Shown piece by piece: positions 38,104 through 45,208 of a stretch of DNA of 64,000 nt. The stretch comes from Bradyrhizobium iriomotense (GTDB lineage: Bacteria; Pseudomonadota; Alphaproteobacteria; Rhizobiales; Xanthobacteraceae). The stretch lies in NCBI RefSeq assembly GCF_018129405.1, contig NZ_JAFCLP010000006.1, positions 186,001-250,000 on the forward strand. The letters run 5' to 3'. Position numbers and translations under genes: made by a program. The notes under the pieces were generated by a model. The model searched no databases. It was not told where the DNA came from and worked only from the letters and a program-made list of their open reading frames with translations. Positions within the stretch are counted from its first letter, which is position 1, and each line of letters opens with the position of its first letter.

Positions 38104-39990
38104 TCAGTCGATCATCTCTGCCCCGGTGGCCGCCTCATCCGGCCTGCTCTCGTCGCGCCAGAACCACACCGCGATCATGCCGGAGCGGCCGCGGACCTGC
38201 GTGCACAGCGGGCCTCTCAACGTGCTGTCGGGATCGCCGAGATAGTCGGACGCATCCAGCAGCGTATCGCTCAGCGCGAGGCACGCGCCGTTCTGGGCCG
38301 CCACCTCCATCAGCCGGTTCGCGACATTGACGGTGTCGCCGGTCGCCGTGATGTGCTGGTGGCTGCCGCCGAGGCGCGAGGCGACGATGGGGCCGCAATG
38401 CGCGCCGATCTTGAAGCCGAGCTGATCCCCGATTGCGGGCGGCAGCGAAGCGATCCAGCGATCGACGCTGCGATGCAGCTCGATCGCGCATTTGAGCGCG
38501 CGAGCCGCATCATCAGGCATCGCCGCAGGCAGACCGAACAGGATCATGGCGCCGTCGCCGAGGAAGCCGGTGACGATGCCGCCGCAGGCGGTCGCCGCCT
38601 GGTCGATCCGCGCGTGAAACGCATTCAGGATGTCCCGCAATGCATCGGGATCGGTCCGCTCGCTGAGCGCGGTGAAGCCCGAGAGATCGATGAAGACGAC
38701 AGCCGCGTCCTGCCGGACCGGCTTCGTCAGGAAATCGGGATCGCGCGCCAGCCATTCCTGCACCGCCGGCGCCTGGAACTGCGCCAGCGACCTGCTCTTG
38801 GCGGTGAGATATTGGGCCTTGCGGCCTCCCGCCCACAGCTGCACGCCGGCAAAGACCGCAACCGGCGGGACCGTCGCTGCGAGCGTGGTCGCGGCGTTCA
38901 GCCAGACGCCGTGCGTGAAGGCGAACAAATTGAGCCCGGCCCAGGCGATCATCACCACAGCGGCCGCGACAAGCCCGAGCGCGCTGCGCCGCCAGGCGAG
39001 CAGGCCGACCAGCAGCACCGGCAGCAGGATCGCGGTGAGCGCGTCGGCGATATGAACCTTGCGGTCGCGCATGATGCCATCGCCGGCGACGAGATGCGTG
39101 ATCGCAGTGGAGATCACTTCGACGCCGGGCATGAGGGAATCGAACGGCGTCGGATAGAAGTCGCCGCCGCCGGCGACCGAGGCGCCGATCACCACGATCC
39201 GGTTCTCGATCGCCGCGCGGTTGAGCGTGCCGTCGAAGATGCTCTGCGCACTGACGGTGCGGATGGTGCGGCGCGGGCCGTAATAAGTGATCGGAAGCGC
39301 GAAGTCGGTGTCGGTCGGCACCGCGCGGTCGCCCAACATGAGACGGTCCGGCGCGATCGTCAGTGGCTTGTCGAGCGCGCGGGTTGCGACGCGCAAGGGG
39401 AAGGAGAGCTCGACCTTGTCGTGGGTCCGAAACAGCATCGGCACCGAGAGCGGCGAGCCCGATTGCCCCGTGGCGACATTGACGACGCCGACCTCGGCAT
39501 GGTTGGCAAACGCCGGCAGCGGCAGCAGGAAGCGTTCGGCCTGCGGCAGGACGGCAAGGGGACCCTGGCTGCTTGGGGCCACGGTCTCGCTGGCGGACGG
39601 GAAGATCGCGGCGGCAGCCAGCACCATGGGGCCGGTGGCGAGCGTACTGGCGAGCGTGGCATCGCCGATCGCGGCGCTGCGATCGACCAGCAGCAGGTCA
39701 ATGGCGACGACCTTCGGCTTGAACTGCACGATGGTGTCGACGACGCGGGCGAGATCGGCGCGCGGCAGCGGATAGCTGCCGCCGCGCTTCACCACGGTGT
39801 CGTCGATCGCGACGATGGTGACGAGATCGGGCGGCGCCTGCACGCCGCGGACCTGCGTCCGCCAATCCGTCAGCGTCGCCTCGAGGCGATCGAGAAAGCG
39901 CAGATGACCGTTGGCGTGAGCCGCATAGATACCGGCGCCCCACAGCGCGGTGAGGACGAGGGCCACCAGGATCTGAACGCGTCTAGTCAT
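38104..39990 (-). CDS. CHASE2-domain adenylate/guanylate cyclase
   Basis: 628 residues. N-terminal helix, extracytoplasmic CHASE2 sensor domain (about 25-320, containing VAIDDTVVKRGGSYPLPRADLA), three helices (about 325-395), then a class III cyclase domain: VVFIDLSGFTALSERTD, GFLGDGAMILFG and HITATGDTVNVANRLMEVA. It senses a periplasmic cue and makes a cyclic nucleotide. A TTG four codons upstream is an alternative start. A FecR protein gene precedes it on the same strand, an arrangement seen elsewhere. Confidence 0.92.
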   Translation of the reverse strand: MTRRVQILVALVLTALWGAGIYAAHANGHLRFLDRLEATLTDWRTQVRGVQAPPDLVTIVAIDDTVVKRGGSYPLPRADLARVVDTIVQFKPKVVAIDLLLVDRSAAIGDATLASTLATGPMVLAAAAIFPSASETVAPSSQGPLAVLPQAERFLLPLPAFANHAEVGVVNVATGQSGSPLSVPMLFRTHDKVELSFPLRVATRALDKPLTIAPDRLMLGDRAVPTDTDFALPITYYGPRRTIRTVSAQSIFDGTLNRAAIENRIVVIGASVAGGGDFYPTPFDSLMPGVEVISTAITHLVAGDGIMRDRKVHIADALTAILLPVLLVGLLAWRRSALGLVAAAVVMIAWAGLNLFAFTHGVWLNAATTLAATVPPVAVFAGVQLWAGGRKAQYLTAKSRSLAQFQAPAVQEWLARDPDFLTKPVRQDAAVVFIDLSGFTALSERTDPDALRDILNAFHARIDQAATACGGIVTGFLGDGAMILFGLPAAMPDDAARALKCAIELHRSVDRWIASLPPAIGDQLGFKIGAHCGPIVASRLGGSHQHITATGDTVNVANRLMEVAAQNGACLALSDTLLDASDYLGDPDSTLRGPLCTQVRGRSGMIAVWFWRDESRPDEAATGAEMID

Positions 39991-40066
39991 TACGTGCTGC
40001 AATCTTCTTTGTGGCCCGGGCCTTGTTGCGCGAGCCTTAAATTGTCGGAGCCTTATTGGCCCAGTC

Positions 40067-40588
40067 TTATTGACCTAGTCTCGCCATCAGCGCGTCGACG
40101 CGCGGCTGGCCCCATGTCTTGACGGTCAATGGACCGGTTGCCTCGACATCGACGCCTTCGCCCGGTCCGAGCACGACGCCGCGTCCGCCGCTCCTGCGGG
40201 ACACGCCGACACGGCCGTCGGCCACGAAGACCGCGGTCTTGGCCTCTGTCACATCGACGGCCCATTTGGTGCCGCGCACCGCGGCGATCGCCCGTGGCGT
40301 CAGCACCTTGAAAGGATTGCCGCCGGGCTTTTTGGGCACATCGACCAGCAGCGCCTTGCTGCTCAACTCCACGGAGTCAATATGTCCGTCGCGGTTGGCG
40401 TCCTTAAGTTCAATCCTGGCGCCGTTCTCCGCAACAATCGTGATGCCGTTGTCGCAGCGCCAGGTCTGCGTTCCCGCTGCGGATGGCGACGGTGTGCAAC
40501 CCGCATTGGCCGGCTGCGCGGCCGCGTATCCCATCAACAACGACGACCACGCCAGAGCAATGAATCCGGCGCGTGCGATCCCTTTCAT
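40067..40588 (-). CDS. FecR-domain periplasmic protein
   Basis: 173 residues. Signal peptide MKGIARAGFIALAWSSLLMGYAA-like, cleavage near AAAQPANA. The core shows FecR-like beta strands: FKVLTPRAIAAVRGTKWAVDVTEAKTAVFVADGRVGV and RGVVLGPGEGVDV. A DANRDGHIDSVE stretch resembles a single EF-hand-like loop. ATG 40588 is preferred for the GGAGG 6 bp ahead. It is 76 bp before the CHASE2 cyclase and may be its partner. Confidence 0.88.
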   Translation of the reverse strand: MKGIARAGFIALAWSSLLMGYAAAQPANAGCTPSPSAAGTQTWRCDNGITIVAENGARIELKDANRDGHIDSVELSSKALLVDVPKKPGGNPFKVLTPRAIAAVRGTKWAVDVTEAKTAVFVADGRVGVSRRSGGRGVVLGPGEGVDVEATGPLTVKTWGQPRVDALMARLGQ

Positions 40589-40630
40589 GCCAGCCTCCGT
40601 TTGCGTGCTCGGCACAGTTCAAGGCGATGC

Positions 40631-40648
40631 TGATACGGTACCGTATCA
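40631..40648. promoter_or_regulatory. 18-bp perfect palindrome, operator candidate
   Basis: TGATACGGTACCGTATCA is a perfect 18-bp palindrome, 43 bp upstream of the fecR-like start codon. Size and symmetry are those of a TetR-type operator. No tetR gene lies beside it, so the regulator would be in trans. Confidence 0.6.
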
Positions 40649-40961
40649 CACGCAGAGGCTGCTGAATAGTGCCGCTTCTCGCAGGTATTTTCTTGCCGCG
40701 GCATTTTCCAGTCCGGCGCGATCAACTTTCAGTCAGGGTGCTGTGGCCCGTGAGCGCCAGCCTTCTCCCGCGCTCCGCAAGCGGTGAGAGTGACGACGAT
40801 CGCGATGGCGCACACCAGCCTCGCGCAATCCTTCCCCGCTATCGTCCGGGTATTGAAGACCACGAAAATGACTTGGTTGGATGCGCCTAGAGAGGCGGCC
40901 GTAAGACGTTCGCTGATCGCCCGATCCAGCCGAGAATTATGGTTAACAAACGCGACTAAGT
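40649..40961. other. Intergenic stretch with no supported gene
   Basis: Short frames exist on the + strand but they lack ribosome binding sites and family resemblance. It ends at a terminator-like hairpin, so a small RNA reading rightward is possible. Confidence 0.4.
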
Positions 40962-40983
40962 CCGTAGTTCTGCGGGCTTTTTT
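40962..40983 (+). terminator. Orphan rightward terminator
   Basis: CCGTA-GTTC-TGCGG stem-loop (one G-T pair) followed by GC and TTTTTT. No recognised coding sequence precedes it on the + strand, and the next rightward gene starts 170 bp later. Confidence 0.6.
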
Positions 40984-41029
40984 CTCAGAATGAGACAGCG
41001 TTAACGAGCTGCCCTACATCTGCCCGAAC

Positions 41030-41044
41030 TTAATCCGCATTTAA
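41030..41044 (+). promoter_or_regulatory. CtrA-like full site
   Basis: TTAATCCGCATTTAA fits the CtrA consensus TTAA-N7-TTAA exactly. It sits 110 bp upstream of the L,D-transpeptidase-like start codon. Two further GTTAAC motifs lie at about 40941 and 41000. Confidence 0.55.
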
Positions 41045-41154
41045 CTAAAAGTCGCCTTAATGACGCTCCGACCCTCTGCGAGATGCTGTTCCCGGATCGT
41101 GACCAGCGGCGCTTCGAAGGGGGACTGAGTGACACCGTCCTGGACGCAAGGCGA

Positions 41155-42333
41155 ATGAGTACGAGTATCGCTGCGCAGAGTAACGCGGCACGGAAGTCCA
41201 AGAAGTTTTCAAAGAATTCTCTTCGGAAGCCTTCCCGGAAAATGACCACGACCAATTGGCTTGGCGCCGCGGCGATCGGCTGCGTCGTGATGGGCGCCGG
41301 CTGGACCATCCACAGCAACATCTTCGGCGCGAGTGTCTATCCGAGCGTCGGCAGCATCGGCTACGACGAGCCCGTGATCAAGCGTGCGCCCAGGGTGGCG
41401 CTGCGCGAGGCCAGCGAGGCCATCAACGAGACCTTTGCCCTGCTGCTGCCCGACCGGCTCCAGGTCGCAGCCCCAATCTCCCGCGAGATGTTCAACGAGC
41501 GCTTTGCCGCCGCTGCGACGCAGGGCGTGCCATCGAATGCGGCGAGCGCCGCGCCCGCGACCCAGGTTGCTGCGGCCAAAGACGCCCCGAAGCAGAGCGT
41601 GATCGCGAAGGTCGCGGAAGCGCTGAAGCCGGCAGCCAAGACCACTGACAAGACCACTGACAAGACTGCGGACAAGGCCAAGCGTGCGCCCGAGGGCCAG
41701 ATGCAACTGGCCTCGGCCGACCCGGCCGAGATCGTGCCGGCGCCCGAGGCAAAGCCGAAGTCGTTTGCCGACCGCGCCAAGGCCGCGGTGATGTCGATCA
41801 CCGGACCGCGTCAGTCGATGGTGGAAAAGCTCTGGGGCAAGCGTGAGCCGTCCGGCGGACTGCTCGCCTACGCCTCGGCCGATGCCAGCGTGACCTCGGC
41901 CATCGCGCCGAAGGAGCAGAACCCGATGTTCGGCGGCGCGCCGCCCTATGAGCGCGACACGGCGGTCTACGATATCACGGCCAAGACGGTGTATCTGCCG
42001 GATGGCACCAAGCTCGAGGCGCATTCCGGCCTCGGCTCCAATCTCGACGATCCTCGCTCGCAGCGCACCCGCATGCGCGGCGTGACGCCGCCGCACATCT
42101 ACACGCTGAAGCCGCGCGAAGCGCTGTTCCACGGCGTGCCGGCGCTGCGCCTGACCCCGATCGGCGGCGAGAGCGCGATCTACGGCCGCGACGGCCTGCT
42201 CGCGCACACCTTCATGCTCGGGCCGAACGGCGACTCCAACGGCTGCGTGTCGTTCAGGGATTACTACGCGTTCCTCGACGCCTACCGCAACAAGGGCATC
42301 CGCAAGCTCGCGGTGCTGGCGCGGGTGGAGTAA
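41155..42333 (+). CDS. DUF2778/Tlde1-type L,D-transpeptidase-like protein
   Basis: 392 residues. A basic cytoplasmic tail, one helix (about 33-50) and an Ala/Lys/Asp-rich linker (about 120-230, with KTTDKTTDKTADKAK) precede a C-terminal catalytic domain. That domain contains DGLLAHTFMLGPNGDSNGCVSFRDYYAFLDAY, with the His and the SNGC(V)SF cysteine expected of L,D-transpeptidase-fold enzymes. It likely edits or cross-links peptidoglycan in the periplasm. An upstream ATG at 41083 is possible; 41155 has AAGG at better spacing. No type VI secretion genes are nearby. Confidence 0.82.
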   Translation: MSTSIAAQSNAARKSKKFSKNSLRKPSRKMTTTNWLGAAAIGCVVMGAGWTIHSNIFGASVYPSVGSIGYDEPVIKRAPRVALREASEAINETFALLLPDRLQVAAPISREMFNERFAAAATQGVPSNAASAAPATQVAAAKDAPKQSVIAKVAEALKPAAKTTDKTTDKTADKAKRAPEGQMQLASADPAEIVPAPEAKPKSFADRAKAAVMSITGPRQSMVEKLWGKREPSGGLLAYASADASVTSAIAPKEQNPMFGGAPPYERDTAVYDITAKTVYLPDGTKLEAHSGLGSNLDDPRSQRTRMRGVTPPHIYTLKPREALFHGVPALRLTPIGGESAIYGRDGLLAHTFMLGPNGDSNGCVSFRDYYAFLDAYRNKGIRKLAVLARVE

Positions 42334-42341
42334 GGCGCGCC

Positions 42342-42971
42342 CTAAGCCGCAACGGTCTTGCGCAGCGCCATCTCGGTCCTGATCGCTTCTTTCACGGCGG
42401 GCCGCGCCTGCATGCGTTCGAGATAGGCCGCCAGCGACGGCCACTCCGCGATGTCGATTCCTGCCGGACGGAGCAGCAGCAAGGCCCAGGTGAGATGGGC
42501 ATCCGCGACGGTGAAGCTGTTGCCGACGAGGAATTCGCGATTCCCAAGATGCGCTGACGGCACCGATAAGGTCTGCGGGATTCGTGCACGAGGCTTGGCG
42601 AGCGAGCCGTCGTCCCTGTACCAGAAGGTCGGAAACAGGAACGCCTTGTGGATCTCGGCGCCGACGAAGCTCAGCCATTCCTGCAGACGATAGCGATCGG
42701 GATCGCCGAACCGCGGCGCAAGGCCGGCCTCCGGTTTCAGGTCGGCGATGTATTGCAGCACCGCCGCGCATTCGGTCAGCCGCTCGCCGTTCTCGAGCAC
42801 GAGGACCGGCACCGCACCCTTCGGCGAAATGTCGCGAAAGTCGCTGTCGTCGTCCGCGACCATCTTGGTCCTGAGATGCACCAGATGATAGCGCGCATCG
42901 AGGCCTGCTTCCATCAGCGCGATGCGGCTCGCAAGCGAGCAGGCCATCGGCGAGAAATAGAGTTGCAGCAT
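42342..42971 (-). CDS. Glutathione S-transferase
   Basis: 209 residues. N-terminal thioredoxin-like domain (MLQLYFSPMACSLASRIAL, with SPKGAVPVLVLENG containing the cis-Pro) and C-terminal helical domain with SFTVADAHL, the N-capping-box region. Tandem on the - strand with the isochorismatase gene upstream. Confidence 0.9.
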   Translation of the reverse strand: MLQLYFSPMACSLASRIALMEAGLDARYHLVHLRTKMVADDDSDFRDISPKGAVPVLVLENGERLTECAAVLQYIADLKPEAGLAPRFGDPDRYRLQEWLSFVGAEIHKAFLFPTFWYRDDGSLAKPRARIPQTLSVPSAHLGNREFLVGNSFTVADAHLTWALLLLRPAGIDIAEWPSLAAYLERMQARPAVKEAIRTEMALRKTVAA

Positions 42972-42983
42972 CGCGTTGCTCCG

Positions 42984-43577
42984 TTATTTCAGTGCATCGC
43001 CGCGCGCGATGATGGCGAAGCGGTCGGATAGCTCGGCAAGCGCAACCTCGTGGATGATGCGAGCGTCCAGCGTGCCGCCGCGGCCGTCGGGCAGGTCGCG
43101 CGTGGCGCAGGCGTCGGCGTCGATCGTCGTGCGAAAGCCGAGGTCGAGCGCGGCTCGCGCGGTGGAGCTGACGCACATATGCGTCATGAAGCCGGCCAGC
43201 ACGATGTTCTTCCTGTCGGTTGCGGCAAGGCGCGCCTGCAAATCAGTGCCGGCAAACGCATTCGGCAACTCCTTCTCGATCACCAGTTCGCCGGCACGGG
43301 GGCTTAGCTCGGCGACGATGGCGCCTCGGTCGGCGCCGCGATCGAACAGGCTGCCGGCCTTGCCGCGATGGGCAATATGGATGATCGCAGCTCCGCTCTC
43401 GCGAGCCCGTGCCAGGAGTACGGCCGCCCGCGCGATCGCAGGTCTCGCGTCGGGCAAAGCGAGAGGGCCTGCGAGATATTCGTTCTGGATATCGATCAGC
43501 ACCAGCGCGGCGTCGGCAAGACGCGGCGGGTTGAGATCGGCGCCGGCGAGCTGCAGCAGGGTCTTTGCGGTCGTCAT
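42984..43577 (-). CDS. Isochorismatase-family cysteine hydrolase
   Basis: 197 residues. Catalytic triad motifs: LVLIDIQNEY (Asp), IEKELPNAFAGT (Lys) and GFMTHMCVSSTARAALDLGF (Cys). Substrate unknown; such enzymes cleave amides or isochorismate. ATG 43577 is chosen at the start of the conserved fold. Divergent from a LysR gene, the likely controller, and 12 bp upstream of the GST gene. Confidence 0.9.
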   Translation of the reverse strand: MTTAKTLLQLAGADLNPPRLADAALVLIDIQNEYLAGPLALPDARPAIARAAVLLARARESGAAIIHIAHRGKAGSLFDRGADRGAIVAELSPRAGELVIEKELPNAFAGTDLQARLAATDRKNIVLAGFMTHMCVSSTARAALDLGFRTTIDADACATRDLPDGRGGTLDARIIHEVALAELSDRFAIIARGDALK

Positions 43578-43635
43578 GGTCTTGGAAATCTCCGGGCAAA
43601 AAGGCTGGGCAAACATAGCTCCGGGAAGGCCTGCC

Positions 43636-43676
43636 GATATGCAGGGATATTGCAGCCGGTGGCTGCGATATTGCAG
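43636..43676. promoter_or_regulatory. LysR operator region with repeated GATAT(T)GCAG
   Basis: Three copies: 43636-43644, 43646-43655 and 43667-43676, spaced 10 and 21 bp, about one and two helix turns. The region 43647-43671 is also a near-perfect inverted repeat (ATATTGCAGCC-GGT-GGCTGCGATAT). It lies in the 128-bp gap between the divergent lysR and isochorismatase genes. Confidence 0.65.
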
Positions 43677-43705
43677 GCTCCTGCCGGCCGGTATAACCTC
43701 GCGCA

Positions 43706-44539
43706 ATGAACTGGGACGATCTGCGCATCATCGCTGCCGTCAGGGACGAGGGCACCTATGCCGGCGCCAGCGCGCGGCTGCGCATCGACGAGACGACGGT
43801 CGGGCGCAGGCTGTCGCGCATCGAGCGTGCGCTCGGCTTGCGTTTGTTCGAGGCCGCCGACGGCGTCCGCAGGCCGACGCGGAGTTGCGAGGCGGTGCTG
43901 GCGCATGTCGAGGCGATGGCCGCGCATGCGTCCGAGATCGATCGCCTCAGTGAGAGCCTGGAAGGTCCGGTGGGACGCCTGCGCATCGCCTCCACCAACA
44001 CGGCCGCCGAGGAGGTGCTCTCGCCGCGCGCGAGCGACTTCCTGCGTGCCAATCCCGGCCTGACGCTGCAATTCCTCACCTCGAGCGAGAACGTCAAATT
44101 CTCGCGCTGGGAGGCCGATCTCGCCATCCGCCTGCGCAAACCCGACAAGGGCGACTTCGCGATCTCAAAGCTCGGTGACATCAAGCTCTATTATTTCGAG
44201 CCGGTTGCGACCGAGGGCGAGCCGATGCTGTGCGCCTATCCGGATGAGCTCGGGACCATTCCCGAGATGCAATTCCTGCGCACGAAGAAGGCCCGCGCGC
44301 GCTGCGTCACCGACAACGTTCGCGTCATCCGTAACCTGATCCGCGCGCATCAGGCAGCCGGCGTGTTGCCAGAGTATGTTTGCGCGGACTTGCTCGGCGA
44401 TCGCCGCCTGCGCGCCACCCTGCTGCCGAAGCGCCGCGACGTCTGGCTGCTGGTGCAGAACCATCTCAAGCGCGACGCCGCAGCGCGCGTGACCATCGAC
44501 TGGGTGAGGGCGTGTTTCCAGGAGATGTCGCGCAGTTGA
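43706..44539 (+). CDS. LysR-family transcriptional regulator
   Basis: 277 residues. HTH at 1-60 (WDDLRIIAAVRDEGTYAGASARLRIDETTVGRRLSRIERALGLRLFE), then a substrate-binding domain with SPRASDFLRANPGLTLQFL. It probably controls the divergent isochorismatase-GST unit and itself. The effector domain is slightly short for the family. Confidence 0.9.
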   Translation: MNWDDLRIIAAVRDEGTYAGASARLRIDETTVGRRLSRIERALGLRLFEAADGVRRPTRSCEAVLAHVEAMAAHASEIDRLSESLEGPVGRLRIASTNTAAEEVLSPRASDFLRANPGLTLQFLTSSENVKFSRWEADLAIRLRKPDKGDFAISKLGDIKLYYFEPVATEGEPMLCAYPDELGTIPEMQFLRTKKARARCVTDNVRVIRNLIRAHQAAGVLPEYVCADLLGDRRLRATLLPKRRDVWLLVQNHLKRDAAARVTIDWVRACFQEMSRS

Positions 44540-44607
44540 GGCCACGTCGCGGTGTGACGACTGCGTCACAGCGCGCAAGCTGCGACGAAAAATCTTGAAC
44601 CTGCCTC

Positions 44608-44636
44608 TTGCAACCCGAACGTGCCTGGTCTATTAG
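44608..44636 (+). promoter_or_regulatory. Sigma-70-like promoter before tRNA-like remnants
   Basis: TTGCAA and TATTAG are separated by exactly 17 bp, followed by a G/C-rich start region. The layout resembles a tRNA-operon promoter. It points at the tRNA-like sequences 90 bp downstream. Confidence 0.5.
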
Positions 44637-44731
44637 CGCCGTCCTTCGCTAGGCCATGGGTTCGGGCTCTCTGAGATCCCGACTGGCGCGGGCCGGTCTC
44701 CGGTTTCGTGTTCCGCCGAATGAAGGAAAAA

Positions 44732-44806
44732 GCGGGATGTAGCTCATGGAGAGCGTCGGGCTGAACACCCGAAGGCATCGGTTCGATTCCGGTCTCTTGT
44801 CCCACA
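44732..44806 (+). pseudogene. Decayed tRNA-like sequence (anticodon arm reads GAA)
   Basis: An intact anticodon arm (TCGGG, loop CTGAACA, CCCGA at 44756-44772) and T-arm (ATCGG, TTCGATT, CCGGT at 44777-44793) are present. The D-loop is much shortened (GCTC-ATGG-AGAGC region) and the acceptor strands GCGGGAT and TTGTCCCA do not pair properly. No encoded CCA in the right place. The stem resembles an elongator Met tRNA while the loop reads GAA, so identity is uncertain. Confidence 0.55.
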
Positions 44807-44880
44807 AAGGAAAGCTCAGTTGGGTAGAGCAGGTGACGTTAATCATCGGGTCGCGGGTTCGAATCCCGCTCCAGCGCTCC
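44807..44880 (+). pseudogene. Decayed tRNA-like sequence (Asn GTT-like, short anticodon loop)
   Basis: Perfect T-arm (GCGGG, TTCGAAT, CCCGC, 44853-44869) and normal D-arm (GCTC...GAGC, 44814-44830). The anticodon stem GGTGA/TCATC encloses a 6-base loop CGTTAA, lacking the universal T33 before GTT. The acceptor stem pairs at only about four of seven positions and CCA is absent. It lies immediately after the other remnant. Confidence 0.55.
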
Positions 44881-45208
44881 GTTTCAGCCTGAAAAGCTGA
44901 TTCCTCTGAAGGGGACCGGACGCGCGCTTCAGTCGCAGTCCGGCCGTTTTGCCGCAAGGCTTTCCGTCCGAACCTAGACACTGTGAGACCGGCTTTGCGC
45001 CGCGGGTCGATACCGCTTGCGCTGATGCCGGGTGGCTCCGCATGACCGCGCGACACTTCTCGCGCGATCGCGCGCGTGCGCCCGTCGTCAGGCAAGCTCA
45101 AGCCCCGGTCCGCCGATTTCATGGGAAGCGTCGTCCGCGTCCTCAAATCCTTTGCAAACGAAACCTGTTGTCCGGCATCCGGCCGGGCGCAAATGATGGA
45201 GGCGTGCC

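Noticed and set aside
40669-40993. Short rightward frames in the 40.6-41.0 kb gap
   Set aside because: No ribosome binding site, no domain, and the sequence ends in a terminator; a small RNA is more plausible than a protein.
44566-45146. Leftward open frames over the tRNA-like region
   Set aside because: They are antisense readings of tRNA arms and flanks, with no ribosome binding site or family; such frames are commonly miscalled as proteins.
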